Below, in pieces: positions 1-7,414 of a stretch of 64,000 bases of DNA. The notes below the pieces were generated by a model. That model saw only the letters and a list, made by a program, of their open reading frames with translations, ran no database searches and had not been told where the DNA came from. This stretch comes from Sphingomonas panni (lineage in GTDB: Bacteria > Pseudomonadota > Alphaproteobacteria > Sphingomonadales > Sphingomonadaceae): the NCBI RefSeq assembly GCF_022664435.1, contig NZ_JAKREU010000001.1, positions 682,001 through 746,000 of the forward strand. Direction: 5' to 3'. A program made the position numbers and the translations under genes. The first letter of the stretch is position 1, and the number at the start of each line of letters is the position of its first letter.

Positions 1-2
1 CC

Positions 3-194
3 GATTTCCAGCTCACGCTGCGCCGGCACCTGCATCGCCCGATCGCGCTGGCCGGGGTGCTGCGGACGCTGGCCGAACATCCCGCAGCCCATCCGCTGCT
101 GCTGGCAGGCGGGCGGGTCGCGCCGCTGGTGAATGCCATGGCGCGCTGGACCCGGATCACATCCGTCAGCCGCCGTTCAGCAAACCCGGCCTAG
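3..194 (+). CDS. C-terminal fragment of a probable FAD-dependent oxidoreductase
   Basis: Only the last 63 codons are present; the gene enters from the left edge and stops with TAG at 192-194. The tail is rich in Leu, Ala and His/Arg (LRRHLHRPIALAG, LLLAGGRVAPLV). This resembles the helical end of NAD(P)/FAD-dependent oxidoreductases found beside polyketide genes in sphingomonads, but no catalytic motif lies in the visible part, so the assignment is a weak inference. It ends about 75 bp upstream of the penicillin-binding protein gene on the same strand. Confidence 0.4.
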   Translation, partial: DFQLTLRRHLHRPIALAGVLRTLAEHPAAHPLLLAGGRVAPLVNAMARWTRITSVSRRSANPA

Positions 195-269
195 CGCGCG
201 CCATTCCCAATGCGCTGTGCGTCCGGGGCTTGTGCCGCCGGGGGCGGGCGCGGTATCCGGCGCATTCCC

Positions 270-2420
270 ATGGCACGCACTCCCAAAAGCCCGCAGCAGC
301 GGCCCGCCGCCGCCCGATCCCGCTGGTGGCGCATCCTGCGCTGGGTGCTGGGGATCGGTGTCGGTCTCGCCCTCTTCGGCGCGATCGCACTGATCGTGGC
401 GGTCTATAATGCCAAGGCGAACCTGCCGAGCTTCAACCAGCTCAAATCCTCGCCCAACGGACAGATGATCCGGGTGCGCGCGGCGGACGGGTCGATCCTC
501 GTCTCGCTGGGGCCGAGCTATGGCGAATGGATTCCCTATGCGCAGATCCCCGCCGCGATGCGCGAGGCAATGGTGTCGGTCGAGGATCGCCGCTTCCGCT
601 CGCACTGGGGCGTCGATCCGGTGGCACTCGCCCGCATCACCAAGTTCGCGATCGACAATCGCGGCACCGGGCGGCGGCTGCAGGGCGCCTCGACCATCAC
701 GCAACAGGTCGCGCGCACCATCTTCCTGTCGAACAGCTATACGGTCGGGCGCAAGTTCCGCGAGATCATCCTGGCGCTCGCGCTGGAACGCAAATTCACC
801 AAGAACCAGATTCTCGAGCTGTACCTGAACAAGGTCTATTTCGGCGGCGGTGCATATGGCATCGATGCGGCGTCGCGGCGCTTCTTCAACCATCCCGCCA
901 CCACCCTGTCGCTATCGGAGGCCGCCGTGGTCGCCGGTCTGGTAAAGGCCCCGTCGCGCTATTCGCCGACCGCCGATGCTGAGGCCGCCGTGGGCCGCGC
1001 GGGCGTCGTGCTGAAACTGATGCAGGAAACCGGCGCGATCACCGCCAGCGAGGCGATGGATGCCGATCCCAAGGCGATCAGGCTCGCCCCCGAACCGCAG
1101 CAGAACAGCGTGCGCTATTTCACCGACTGGGCACTGCCCCAGCTCGAAACGCTGATCGACGAAACCGAAGCACCGCTCGACGTGTGGACCACGCTCGACC
1201 CGTCGATGCAGAAGAGCGCCGACACCGCGATCCGCGCCAATGCGCCGGCCGGGGTACAGGGTGCGCTGGTCGCGCTCGACCGCGACGGCGCGGTGCGCGC
1301 CATGGTCGGCGGCAAGGATTATGTCTCGTCGATCTACAACCGCGCGACGCAGGCGACGCGCCAGCCGGGTTCGGCGTGGAAGCTGTTCGTCTATCTCGCG
1401 GCGCTCGAAGCGGGCATGAACCCCGACAGCCAGGTCAACGACGCCCCGGTCACCATCGACGGCTGGACGCCGCGCAACGCGTCGCGCCGCTATAGCGGGC
1501 AGGTGTCGCTGCGCACCGCCTTCGCCTATTCGCTCAACACCGTCTCGGCGCGGCTGGGGCAGGAGGTCGGCTTCGCCACCGTCGCCGACATGGCGCGGCG
1601 CTTCGGCATCACCACGCCGGTCAACACCCGCCCGGCGATGGTGCTGGGCACGTCCGATGTGCGATTGATCGACCTGACCCGCGCCTATGCCTCGGTCGCG
1701 AGCGGCGGCACGGCGGTCGTGCCCTATGGCATCACCCGCGTCACCGCCAACGGATCGGTCATCTACCAGCATCAGGTCGACAGTTCGCGCGTGCTGGTCG
1801 CCCCCTATGTCGCGCAGCAGATGACCGATTTGCTCCAGACCGCGGTCAATACCGGCACCGGCCGCGCGGCGCAGATCGGCCGCCCGGTCGCTGGCAAGAC
1901 CGGCACGACGACGTCGTACAAGGACGGCTGGTTCATGGGCTTCTCGTCCGGCATCACCACCGGCGTCTGGATGGGCCGCGACGATGCGAAGGCCGTTGCG
2001 GGCTTGCAGGGCGGCACCGCGCCGGCCCGCGCCTTTGCCGCGTTCATGCGACAGGCGGTCGCCAACCGCCCGGTCGAGGAATTCAATACCAAGGTGACGC
2101 TGCCCGAATGGCAGGAGGAACCGGACGCGGAGAGCTATTATGGCGCTCCCGACGACCGGGTCTATGTCGATCCCGACGGCAATCCGGTCGAACAGCCACG
2201 CGCGACCCAGCCCGATGCAACGGTCGACGATAGTGACGAACCGTTGCCGCAGCAGCGCGTGCCCGACGAACAGCTCGACCAGGACTGGATCGACCGCGCG
2301 CTCGGCCGCAATCCGCGCGGCGAACAGGGTGCGCCACCACCGCGCCGCCCGGCCCCGGACCGTCGCCAGCAACCACCCGCCGACCGTTACCCGGACGAGG
2401 ACGCCCGCCCGTACCAGTGA
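270..2420 (+). CDS. Class A penicillin-binding protein (PBP1A-type transglycosylase/transpeptidase)
   Basis: Bifunctional peptidoglycan synthase of 716 aa. A short basic N-terminus and one membrane anchor (about residues 20-45, WVLGIGVGLALFGAIALIV) place the enzyme in the periplasm. The GT51 transglycosylase domain carries the catalytic Glu at E105 in EDRRFRSHWG and the ITQQVARTIFL helix. The transpeptidase domain has S368-A-W-K371 (SxxK), S421-L-N (SxN) and K543-T-G (KTG). The C-terminal 100 residues are Pro/Arg/Gln/Asp rich and probably disordered. An ATG at 210 is in frame, but its extra 20 residues look non-native, so 270 was chosen; neither start has a strong ribosome-binding site. The end overlaps the convergent metallopeptidase gene by 34 bp. 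Confidence 0.93.
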   Translation: MARTPKSPQQRPAAARSRWWRILRWVLGIGVGLALFGAIALIVAVYNAKANLPSFNQLKSSPNGQMIRVRAADGSILVSLGPSYGEWIPYAQIPAAMREAMVSVEDRRFRSHWGVDPVALARITKFAIDNRGTGRRLQGASTITQQVARTIFLSNSYTVGRKFREIILALALERKFTKNQILELYLNKVYFGGGAYGIDAASRRFFNHPATTLSLSEAAVVAGLVKAPSRYSPTADAEAAVGRAGVVLKLMQETGAITASEAMDADPKAIRLAPEPQQNSVRYFTDWALPQLETLIDETEAPLDVWTTLDPSMQKSADTAIRANAPAGVQGALVALDRDGAVRAMVGGKDYVSSIYNRATQATRQPGSAWKLFVYLAALEAGMNPDSQVNDAPVTIDGWTPRNASRRYSGQVSLRTAFAYSLNTVSARLGQEVGFATVADMARRFGITTPVNTRPAMVLGTSDVRLIDLTRAYASVASGGTAVVPYGITRVTANGSVIYQHQVDSSRVLVAPYVAQQMTDLLQTAVNTGTGRAAQIGRPVAGKTGTTTSYKDGWFMGFSSGITTGVWMGRDDAKAVAGLQGGTAPARAFAAFMRQAVANRPVEEFNTKVTLPEWQEEPDAESYYGAPDDRVYVDPDGNPVEQPRATQPDATVDDSDEPLPQQRVPDEQLDQDWIDRALGRNPRGEQGAPPPRRPAPDRRQQPPADRYPDEDARPYQ

Positions 2421-3169
2421 AGCGCGGCGCCCTCCGCCCGCAACCAGCGGCGGGCATCGTCCGGGTCGCCTTCGAACAGGTCGGCGACCAGCGCGTGGAA
2501 GGCGGGGCCGTGGTGCATATGGATGCGGTGCGCGACCTCATGCGCCACGGTCGCGCGACGGACGAAGGCCGGGGCGAGCAGCAGCCGCCAGCTATAGCGG
2601 ATCGTGCCGTCCCCGCTGCAACTGCCCCAGCGCGCCTTGGGATCGCCGACAGCGACCCTGGACACGGTGACGCCGGCCTTTGCCGCGTAATGGGCAGTGT
2701 CTTCTGTCAGGACGCGCAACGCCTCGCGCCTGAGCCAGCGTTCGATTCGGATCGGGAATTGGTCGAGCGTACCGCCGCAGGTCAAAACCCATTCGTCATC
2801 CCGGCGCAGGCCGGGATCCATGGATACGGGCGGTATCGAAAGAGTCGCCGCGTCCCGTGACCATGGACCCCTGCCTTCGCCGGGGTGACGATCGGACAGG
2901 AACACCGTCCGCGACGCCCCTTCCCGCCACGTGAGCCGCACCGCGCGATCCGCCACCGGCACCACTGCGCCATCGACGAACGGCCGCCCCGTGGGCAGCT
3001 TCGCCCGCTGCGTCGCGATCCAGTCCGCCTTTTCCCCGGCCCATGCCACCGCCTTGGCCAATGCCATCCGCTTCGGCACGGTCAGCCGTACCCGCCCGGT
3101 GGCCGGATCGACCGACAGCCGCGCGACCCTTGCGCGCGGATGGCGGACGACCTCCAGTCCGTCGATCAC
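2387..3169 (-). CDS. YgjP/SprT-type M48-like zinc metallopeptidase with in-frame repeat insertion
   Basis: Member of the YgjP/DUF45 family of small zinc metallopeptidases, 260 aa. The zinc site is HEVAHRIHMHH near the C-terminus (HExxH), followed by FHALV. The family core WLRREAL...YAAKAG...RWGSC is present. The GTG start at 3169 overlaps the TGA of the upstream gene (GTGA), which decides the start over an ATG at 3229. Residues about 93-126 (HPGEGRGP...DPGLRRDDE) come from a palindromic intergenic-type repeat inserted in frame between two conserved beta segments. Last gene of the SCO1-YcgN-peptidase operon. The natural substrate is not known. Confidence 0.85.
   Translation of the reverse strand: MIDGLEVVRHPRARVARLSVDPATGRVRLTVPKRMALAKAVAWAGEKADWIATQRAKLPTGRPFVDGAVVPVADRAVRLTWREGASRTVFLSDRHPGEGRGPWSRDAATLSIPPVSMDPGLRRDDEWVLTCGGTLDQFPIRIERWLRREALRVLTEDTAHYAAKAGVTVSRVAVGDPKARWGSCSGDGTIRYSWRLLLAPAFVRRATVAHEVAHRIHMHHGPAFHALVADLFEGDPDDARRWLRAEGAALHWYGRASSSG
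2795..2889. repeat. Palindromic repeat element (family A) inside a coding region
   Basis: Arms at 2795-2823 and 2861-2889 are inverted repeats matching at about 25 of 29 positions (GTCATCCCGGCG... and ...CGCCGGGGTGAC), with a 37-nt loop. The same kind of element lies between genes at 15156, 44460, 54144 and 60541. Here it is read through in frame by the metallopeptidase gene and adds about 34 codons without a stop. Confidence 0.85.
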
Positions 3170-3600
3170 AGCGTCCGGTCGGTCAGGTGGTTCTCCAGGT
3201 CGCCGACGTCGTTCTCCGACACGGTCCACCCGCGCGTCGACTGGCCGGCGGCATGAACGCTCTCCCGGTCACCACTGTTGAGATAATGCCACTCAGGCAA
3301 CGGCTTCCCCTCATTGCGCAACCGATAGGCGCAGGTGGAGGGCAGCCATTCGATATCGCCGACATTGCGCGCGTTCAGCCGGACGCATTCGGGGACATAG
3401 GCGTGGCGGTGGCGATAATCGCTGCACTGGCCCATGCGCCGGTCGAGCAGCTTGCACGCGACATTGGTCGCATGGATCTCGCCGGTGTCCTCGTCCTCCA
3501 GCTTGTGCAGGCAGCATTTGCCGCAGCCGTCGCACAGCGCCTCCCATTGCGCGCGGTCGAGCGCGGCGAGCGGCAGGTCTTCCCAGAAGCGCCCGCTCAC
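3166..3600 (-). CDS. YcgN/UPF0260 family Cys-cluster protein
   Basis: 144-aa protein of the UPF0260 (YcgN) family, whose function is unknown. The family Cys pattern is complete: LCDGCGKCCLHKLED near residue 22, then C49, C59, C72 and C90 (PSTCAYR), suggesting an Fe-S or zinc cluster (known for related CxxCxxCC proteins, inferred here). The GTG start at 3600 overlaps the TGA of the SCO1 gene, and its own TGA overlaps the GTG of the metallopeptidase gene, so the three genes are translationally coupled. A longer open frame upstream is only the shifted reading of SCO1. Confidence 0.88.
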   Translation of the reverse strand: MSGRFWEDLPLAALDRAQWEALCDGCGKCCLHKLEDEDTGEIHATNVACKLLDRRMGQCSDYRHRHAYVPECVRLNARNVGDIEWLPSTCAYRLRNEGKPLPEWHYLNSGDRESVHAAGQSTRGWTVSENDVGDLENHLTDRTL

Positions 3601-4190
3601 CGGACCCACTTCTTCAGCTCGGCGGCGACCGCCTCGCCGCTTTCGTCCTGCGGCAGCAGCGCGACCGGCTGGCCCTTCGGATCCATCAGGATCGCGGTGC
3701 GCATATGGTCCATCAGATATTCGGTCGCGCCGGGCGACTGCTGCTTGGCATAGGTGACGCCATAGGCGCGCGCGGCATCCGCGATCGCCTGCGCACTGCC
3801 GGTCAGCCCGACCATGCGCGGATGGAAGGCCGAGACGAACTTCCCGACCACCGCCGGCGTATCGCGTTCGGGATCGACGGTGATGAAGATCGGCACGACC
3901 TTCGCCCCCAGTTCGGGTTCCTCGCTCTCGAACGCCTTCACGCCCGCCGCGATATTCTGGACGTCGACCGGGCAGACATCGGGGCAATAGGTATAGCCGA
4001 AATACATGATCCGCCATTTGCCGGCGAAATCGGTGTCGCGCACCACCTTGCCGGTGGAATCGGTCAGTACGAACGGCCCGCCGATCCGCGCGCCCGCCAG
4101 CGGCGGCGTGGCCGCCGGTTCGGGGGCACCGCCGCAGGCGGCAAGGGCCAGCGCGAGCGCCGGGGCAAGGGTACGCAGGATGCTGTTCAT
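3597..4190 (-). CDS. SCO1/SenC family copper-binding lipoprotein
   Basis: Thioredoxin-fold copper chaperone that helps assemble the CuA site of cytochrome oxidase; 197 aa. The N-terminus is a lipoprotein signal (LALALAACGG, lipobox LAAC), so it should be anchored in the periplasm. The copper ligands are visible: C69-P-D-V-C73 in YTYCPDVCPVD and H162 in LMDHMRT. ATG 4190 was chosen because it places the signal peptide at the N-terminus; two in-frame ATGs upstream (4205 and 4229) would add non-signal residues. First gene of the coupled operon with the YcgN and YgjP-type genes. No oxidase subunit genes lie in the window. Confidence 0.93.
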   Translation of the reverse strand: MNSILRTLAPALALALAACGGAPEPAATPPLAGARIGGPFVLTDSTGKVVRDTDFAGKWRIMYFGYTYCPDVCPVDVQNIAAGVKAFESEEPELGAKVVPIFITVDPERDTPAVVGKFVSAFHPRMVGLTGSAQAIADAARAYGVTYAKQQSPGATEYLMDHMRTAILMDPKGQPVALLPQDESGEAVAAELKKWVR

Positions 4191-4258
4191 GGTGTTGCCA
4201 GCCATGATCTGATAGGCGACGCCTTGCAAGCCGCGTAACGTCCTTTGGAGCTTACCCC

Positions 4259-4855
4259 ATGTCCGTCCTCCGCCTCGCCCTCGCCGCCGCGCTGATGCTG
4301 CCTGCCGCGGCGCACGCGCAGCAGATGTCGCCGGGCTATCTGTTCCTGAAGGCGGTGCGGGACGAGGATGGGAACAAGGTCAACGATATCCTCGGCCAGC
4401 CGGGCCAGACGATCATCAATACCAAGGACCGCACCACCGGCGAAGGCGCGCTGCACATCGTCGCCAAGAGCGGCAACCTGACCTATCTGCGCTTCCTGCT
4501 GGCGAAGGGCGCGAACCCCAATCTGCAGGACAATCGCGGCAACACGCCCGCGCTGCTGGCAGTCGAATCGGGGTCGGTCGAGGCGATCAACGCGCTGGCC
4601 GCGCGCAAGGCGAACCTCAATCTGGGCAATAGCAGCGGCGAAACCCCGCTGATCCGCGCGGTGCAGCTGCGCAACCTCGACATGGTGCGCGCGCTGGTCG
4701 CGGCCGGTGCCAACCCGGACCAGGCGGACGTGATCGCCGGCCTGTCGGCGCGCGACTATGCCAAGCGCGACACGCGCACGCCGGCGCTGCTGAAGCTGCT
4801 CGACGAAGCACCGGCCGCCAAGCCCAAGGCGGCGGTGGCCGGCCCCCGCTTCTGA
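4259..4855 (+). CDS. Secreted ankyrin-repeat protein
   Basis: 198-aa protein with a Sec signal peptide (LRLALAAALMLPAAAHAQQ, cut near residue 21) followed by about four ankyrin repeats at roughly residues 60-180. Repeat hallmarks are GEGALHIVAKSGNLTYLRFLL, GNTPALLAVESGSVEAINAL and GETPLIRAVQLRNLDMVRAL. A GGAG ribosome-binding site precedes ATG 4259. Ankyrin proteins of this type in the periplasm bind other proteins; the partner is not known. It is divergent from the SCO1 operon with a 68-bp gap. Confidence 0.85.
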   Translation: MSVLRLALAAALMLPAAAHAQQMSPGYLFLKAVRDEDGNKVNDILGQPGQTIINTKDRTTGEGALHIVAKSGNLTYLRFLLAKGANPNLQDNRGNTPALLAVESGSVEAINALAARKANLNLGNSSGETPLIRAVQLRNLDMVRALVAAGANPDQADVIAGLSARDYAKRDTRTPALLKLLDEAPAAKPKAAVAGPRF

Positions 4856-5067
4856 TTCCCGGTCGCCGCTGCGAACGCCATCGCGGCGGCGATACCCGCC
4901 TGCTCCCGACAGTTGCAGAGCCGGGTCGGTAGATGCCGCCGGCCGGCCCGACCATGCGCGCCATGCCGCTCGTTCCGCGACAAACCGGAACTTGGCACGA
5001 CGATAGAGTTGGCGTAATTCAATTCCCATCTATCTGGTAGACAATCGAACCCGTCAGGAGATCGAAC

Positions 5068-5700
5068 ATGTCGCTCAAGATCGGGGATCAGGTTCCAAAC
5101 TTCACCCAGGCGTCGACCGCGGGGCCGCTGAGCCTCTACGAATGGGCCGGGGATCGCTGGGTCGTGCTGTTCTCGCACCCCAGGGATTTCACGCCGGTCT
5201 GCACGACCGAACTGGGCGCGGTCGCCGCGCTGTTGCCCGAATTCGCCCGGCGCAACGTGGCGGTAGTCGGCCTGTCGGTCGATTCGATCGACAGCCATTT
5301 GCGCTGGGCGGAGGATATCGCCGAGACGCAGGGACAGGCACTGAACTTTCCGCTGATCGCCGACGACGATCGCCGGGTGGCGACGTTGCTCGACCTGATC
5401 CATCCCGAAGCGTCCGACACGACGACGGTGCGCACGGTGCTGGTCATCGATCCGGCGCGGCGGCTGCGCCTGACGCTCACCTATCCTGCCTCGACCGGCC
5501 GCAATTTCGCTGAGATCCTGCGCACGATCGACAGCCTGCAGCTGACCGACGCGCACAAGGTCGCGACGCCTGCCGACTGGCGACCCGGCGGCGACGTCAT
5601 CATCGTGCCCTCGGTCGACGACGCCACCGCCCGGACGCTGTTCCCCGATGGCTGGACCGAAGTGAAGCCCTATCTGCGCACGGTGCGGCAACCGGCATGA
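5068..5700 (+). CDS. 1-Cys peroxiredoxin (Prx6 family)
   Basis: 210-aa thiol peroxidase that reduces H2O2 and organic hydroperoxides. The peroxidatic Cys is C45 in FTPVCTTELG, and the Prx6-type C-terminal domain ends in LFPDGWTEVKPYLRTVRQP. No second resolving Cys is visible, as expected for the 1-Cys subfamily. Strong GGAG-type ribosome-binding site before ATG 5068. It starts a three-gene run with a desaturase and a PhnD-like protein; its stop overlaps the next ATG by 4 nt (ATGA). Pairing with a lipid desaturase fits protection against lipid hydroperoxides (inference). Confidence 0.92.
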   Translation: MSLKIGDQVPNFTQASTAGPLSLYEWAGDRWVVLFSHPRDFTPVCTTELGAVAALLPEFARRNVAVVGLSVDSIDSHLRWAEDIAETQGQALNFPLIADDDRRVATLLDLIHPEASDTTTVRTVLVIDPARRLRLTLTYPASTGRNFAEILRTIDSLQLTDAHKVATPADWRPGGDVIIVPSVDDATARTLFPDGWTEVKPYLRTVRQPA

Positions 5701-6596
5701 GCGGCACCGGGCGGCGTGCGCGGCCGGGCCGGCGCTGGGAATGGCCGACGCTGGTCGTCGCGGTGGCGATTTATGGCGGCTGGATCGCGCTCACCTGGGG
5801 ACACCGGGCGATCCCCGCACCCGTGCTGGCGCTGGCCGGCGGATGGCTGATCGCATGGCACGGATCGTTGCAGCATGAGGTGATCCATCGCCATCCGACC
5901 GGCCGCCGCGCGATCGACGATGCGATCGGTTTTCCGCCGCTCGCATTATGGCTGCCCTATGCCATCTATCGGCGCAGCCACCTCGCCCATCATCGCAGCA
6001 GCTGGATCACCCATCCGGTCGCCGACCCCGAATCGCGCTATCTCGAATCCGATGCGGGCGCGGCCGGGATCGTCGCGCGGTTGCAGGGCACGTTGATCCT
6101 GCGGCTGCTGCTGGGACCGGCGATCGCGATCGGATCGCTGGTCATCGCCGAACTGCGCAGGGTGCGGCAGCATCCGATCGCCGTCGCGCGGGACTGGCTG
6201 CCGCATCTGGCCGGCTGTGCGCTCGTCGTCGCGTGGCTCGCCTCGAACGACTTCGGGCTGGTCCGCTACCTGCTGCTGTTCGTCTATCCGGGCACGGCGC
6301 TGTCCCTGCTGCGCTCCTTCGCCGAACATCATGCCGAGGCGCGCTCCCCCGGCCATGCGGTGACGGTACAGCGCGGCGGCCTGTGGGGCCTGCTGTTCCT
6401 CAACAACCATCTCCATGCCGCGCATCACGAACGCCCCGGCCTGTCATGGTACCGGCTGCCGGCGTTCCAGCGGCGGCGCGCCACGCGCACGTCGAACGCA
6501 GCCGAGCCAAGCTATCGCAGCTATGGCGAGATTGCCCGCCGCTTCGCCTTTCGCCGCCACCATATCCTCGTCCATCCCGGCGCGCGGGCCGAATGA
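5697..6596 (+). CDS. Membrane fatty acid desaturase family protein
   Basis: 299-aa integral membrane di-iron enzyme of the fatty acid desaturase/hydroxylase superfamily. Three His boxes are present: H60-E-V-I-H64, H95-L-A-H-H99 and H238-L-H-A-A-H-H244, with hydrophobic helices at about 20-55 and 170-210. The exact substrate (acyl lipid, carotenoid or other) cannot be read from sequence. Translation is coupled to the peroxiredoxin upstream and the PhnD-like gene downstream by ATGA overlaps. Confidence 0.88.
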   Translation: MSGTGRRARPGRRWEWPTLVVAVAIYGGWIALTWGHRAIPAPVLALAGGWLIAWHGSLQHEVIHRHPTGRRAIDDAIGFPPLALWLPYAIYRRSHLAHHRSSWITHPVADPESRYLESDAGAAGIVARLQGTLILRLLLGPAIAIGSLVIAELRRVRQHPIAVARDWLPHLAGCALVVAWLASNDFGLVRYLLLFVYPGTALSLLRSFAEHHAEARSPGHAVTVQRGGLWGLLFLNNHLHAAHHERPGLSWYRLPAFQRRRATRTSNAAEPSYRSYGEIARRFAFRRHHILVHPGARAE

Positions 6597-7402
6597 CGCG
6601 GGCGGTCGCCTCGCTCGGGATGTACGACCACCCTGCGCAGCACGCCGCCAACGACGCGCTGTGGCGCACGATCGCCGGGAAGCTGCGCCGACACGGAATC
6701 GATGCGCCCGACACGCTCGACCGCAGCCGGCCGGTCGAGCATGTGTGGCGCGATCCCGACCTGCTGTTCGCACAGGCATGTGGCTATCCGCTGGCGACCG
6801 CGCCCGACCTGACTCTGCAGGTCGTGGCCGCCCCGGTCTATGCCGTGCCGCACGGTGCCGGCGCGACCCATCGCAGCGTGGTGGTGGCGCGCGCCGACGA
6901 CCCCGGCGACGGCATCGCCGCGTTCCGCGACCGGGTGGTCGCGGTCAACGCGCGCAGCTCGAACACCGGCTGCAACCTGTTGCGCGCGCTGGTCGCGCCG
7001 CTCGCGCGTGAGGGCCGCTTCTTCGCCTCGGTCGTCGAAACCGGCGCGCATCGCGCCAGTGCGCAGGCGGTGCGGCACGGCGCGGCCGATGTCGCGGCGA
7101 TCGACGCGGTGACCTTTGCCGCGCTGGGGCGCTACGAACCCGATCTCACCACCGCGCTGCGCATCGTCGCCACGACCGCGCCTTCGCCGACCCTGCCCTT
7201 CGTCACGGCCGCCGGCACGTCTCCGGCGGTGCTCGCGGCGCTGCGCGATGCGCTGGACACGGCCCTTGCCGATCCGGCGACGGCGGCGGCACGCGACGCG
7301 CTGCACCTGGTCGCGGTGCGTCCTGCGTCGCTCGACGACTATGCCCCGCTGCGTACTCTCGCCGAACGGGCCGGCGCAGCGGGCTATCCCGAACTGCGCT
7401 GA
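6593..7402 (+). CDS. PhnD-like phosphate/phosphonate substrate-binding protein without a transporter
   Basis: 269-aa protein of the PhnD periplasmic-binding superfamily (PF12974). Recognisable parts are MASLGMYD-like start (VASLGMYDHP), VAAPVYAVPHGAGATHRSVVVAR, FRDRVVAVNARSSNTGCNLLRALVAPLA and VRHGAADVAAIDAVTFAALG. No clear signal peptide is visible: the N-terminus goes straight into the fold. No permease or ATPase gene is nearby, so it is an orphan binding protein, perhaps cytoplasmic or a sensor. ATG 6593 overlaps the desaturase stop (ATGA). Confidence 0.82.
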   Translation: MTRAVASLGMYDHPAQHAANDALWRTIAGKLRRHGIDAPDTLDRSRPVEHVWRDPDLLFAQACGYPLATAPDLTLQVVAAPVYAVPHGAGATHRSVVVARADDPGDGIAAFRDRVVAVNARSSNTGCNLLRALVAPLAREGRFFASVVETGAHRASAQAVRHGAADVAAIDAVTFAALGRYEPDLTTALRIVATTAPSPTLPFVTAAGTSPAVLAALRDALDTALADPATAAARDALHLVAVRPASLDDYAPLRTLAERAGAAGYPELR

Positions 7403-7414
7403 CCCGCCCGCCGC

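Noticed and set aside
2930..2945. CACGTG cores near 2930, 26012 and 46097 as extra parS sites
   Set aside because: The flanks lack the TGTTY and RAACA arms, so they fit the consensus poorly.
4982..5012. GGAAC-N15-AGTT upstream of the peroxiredoxin, similar to an EcfG stress promoter
   Set aside because: Spacing and the -10 element (CGTT expected) do not match well enough to call it.
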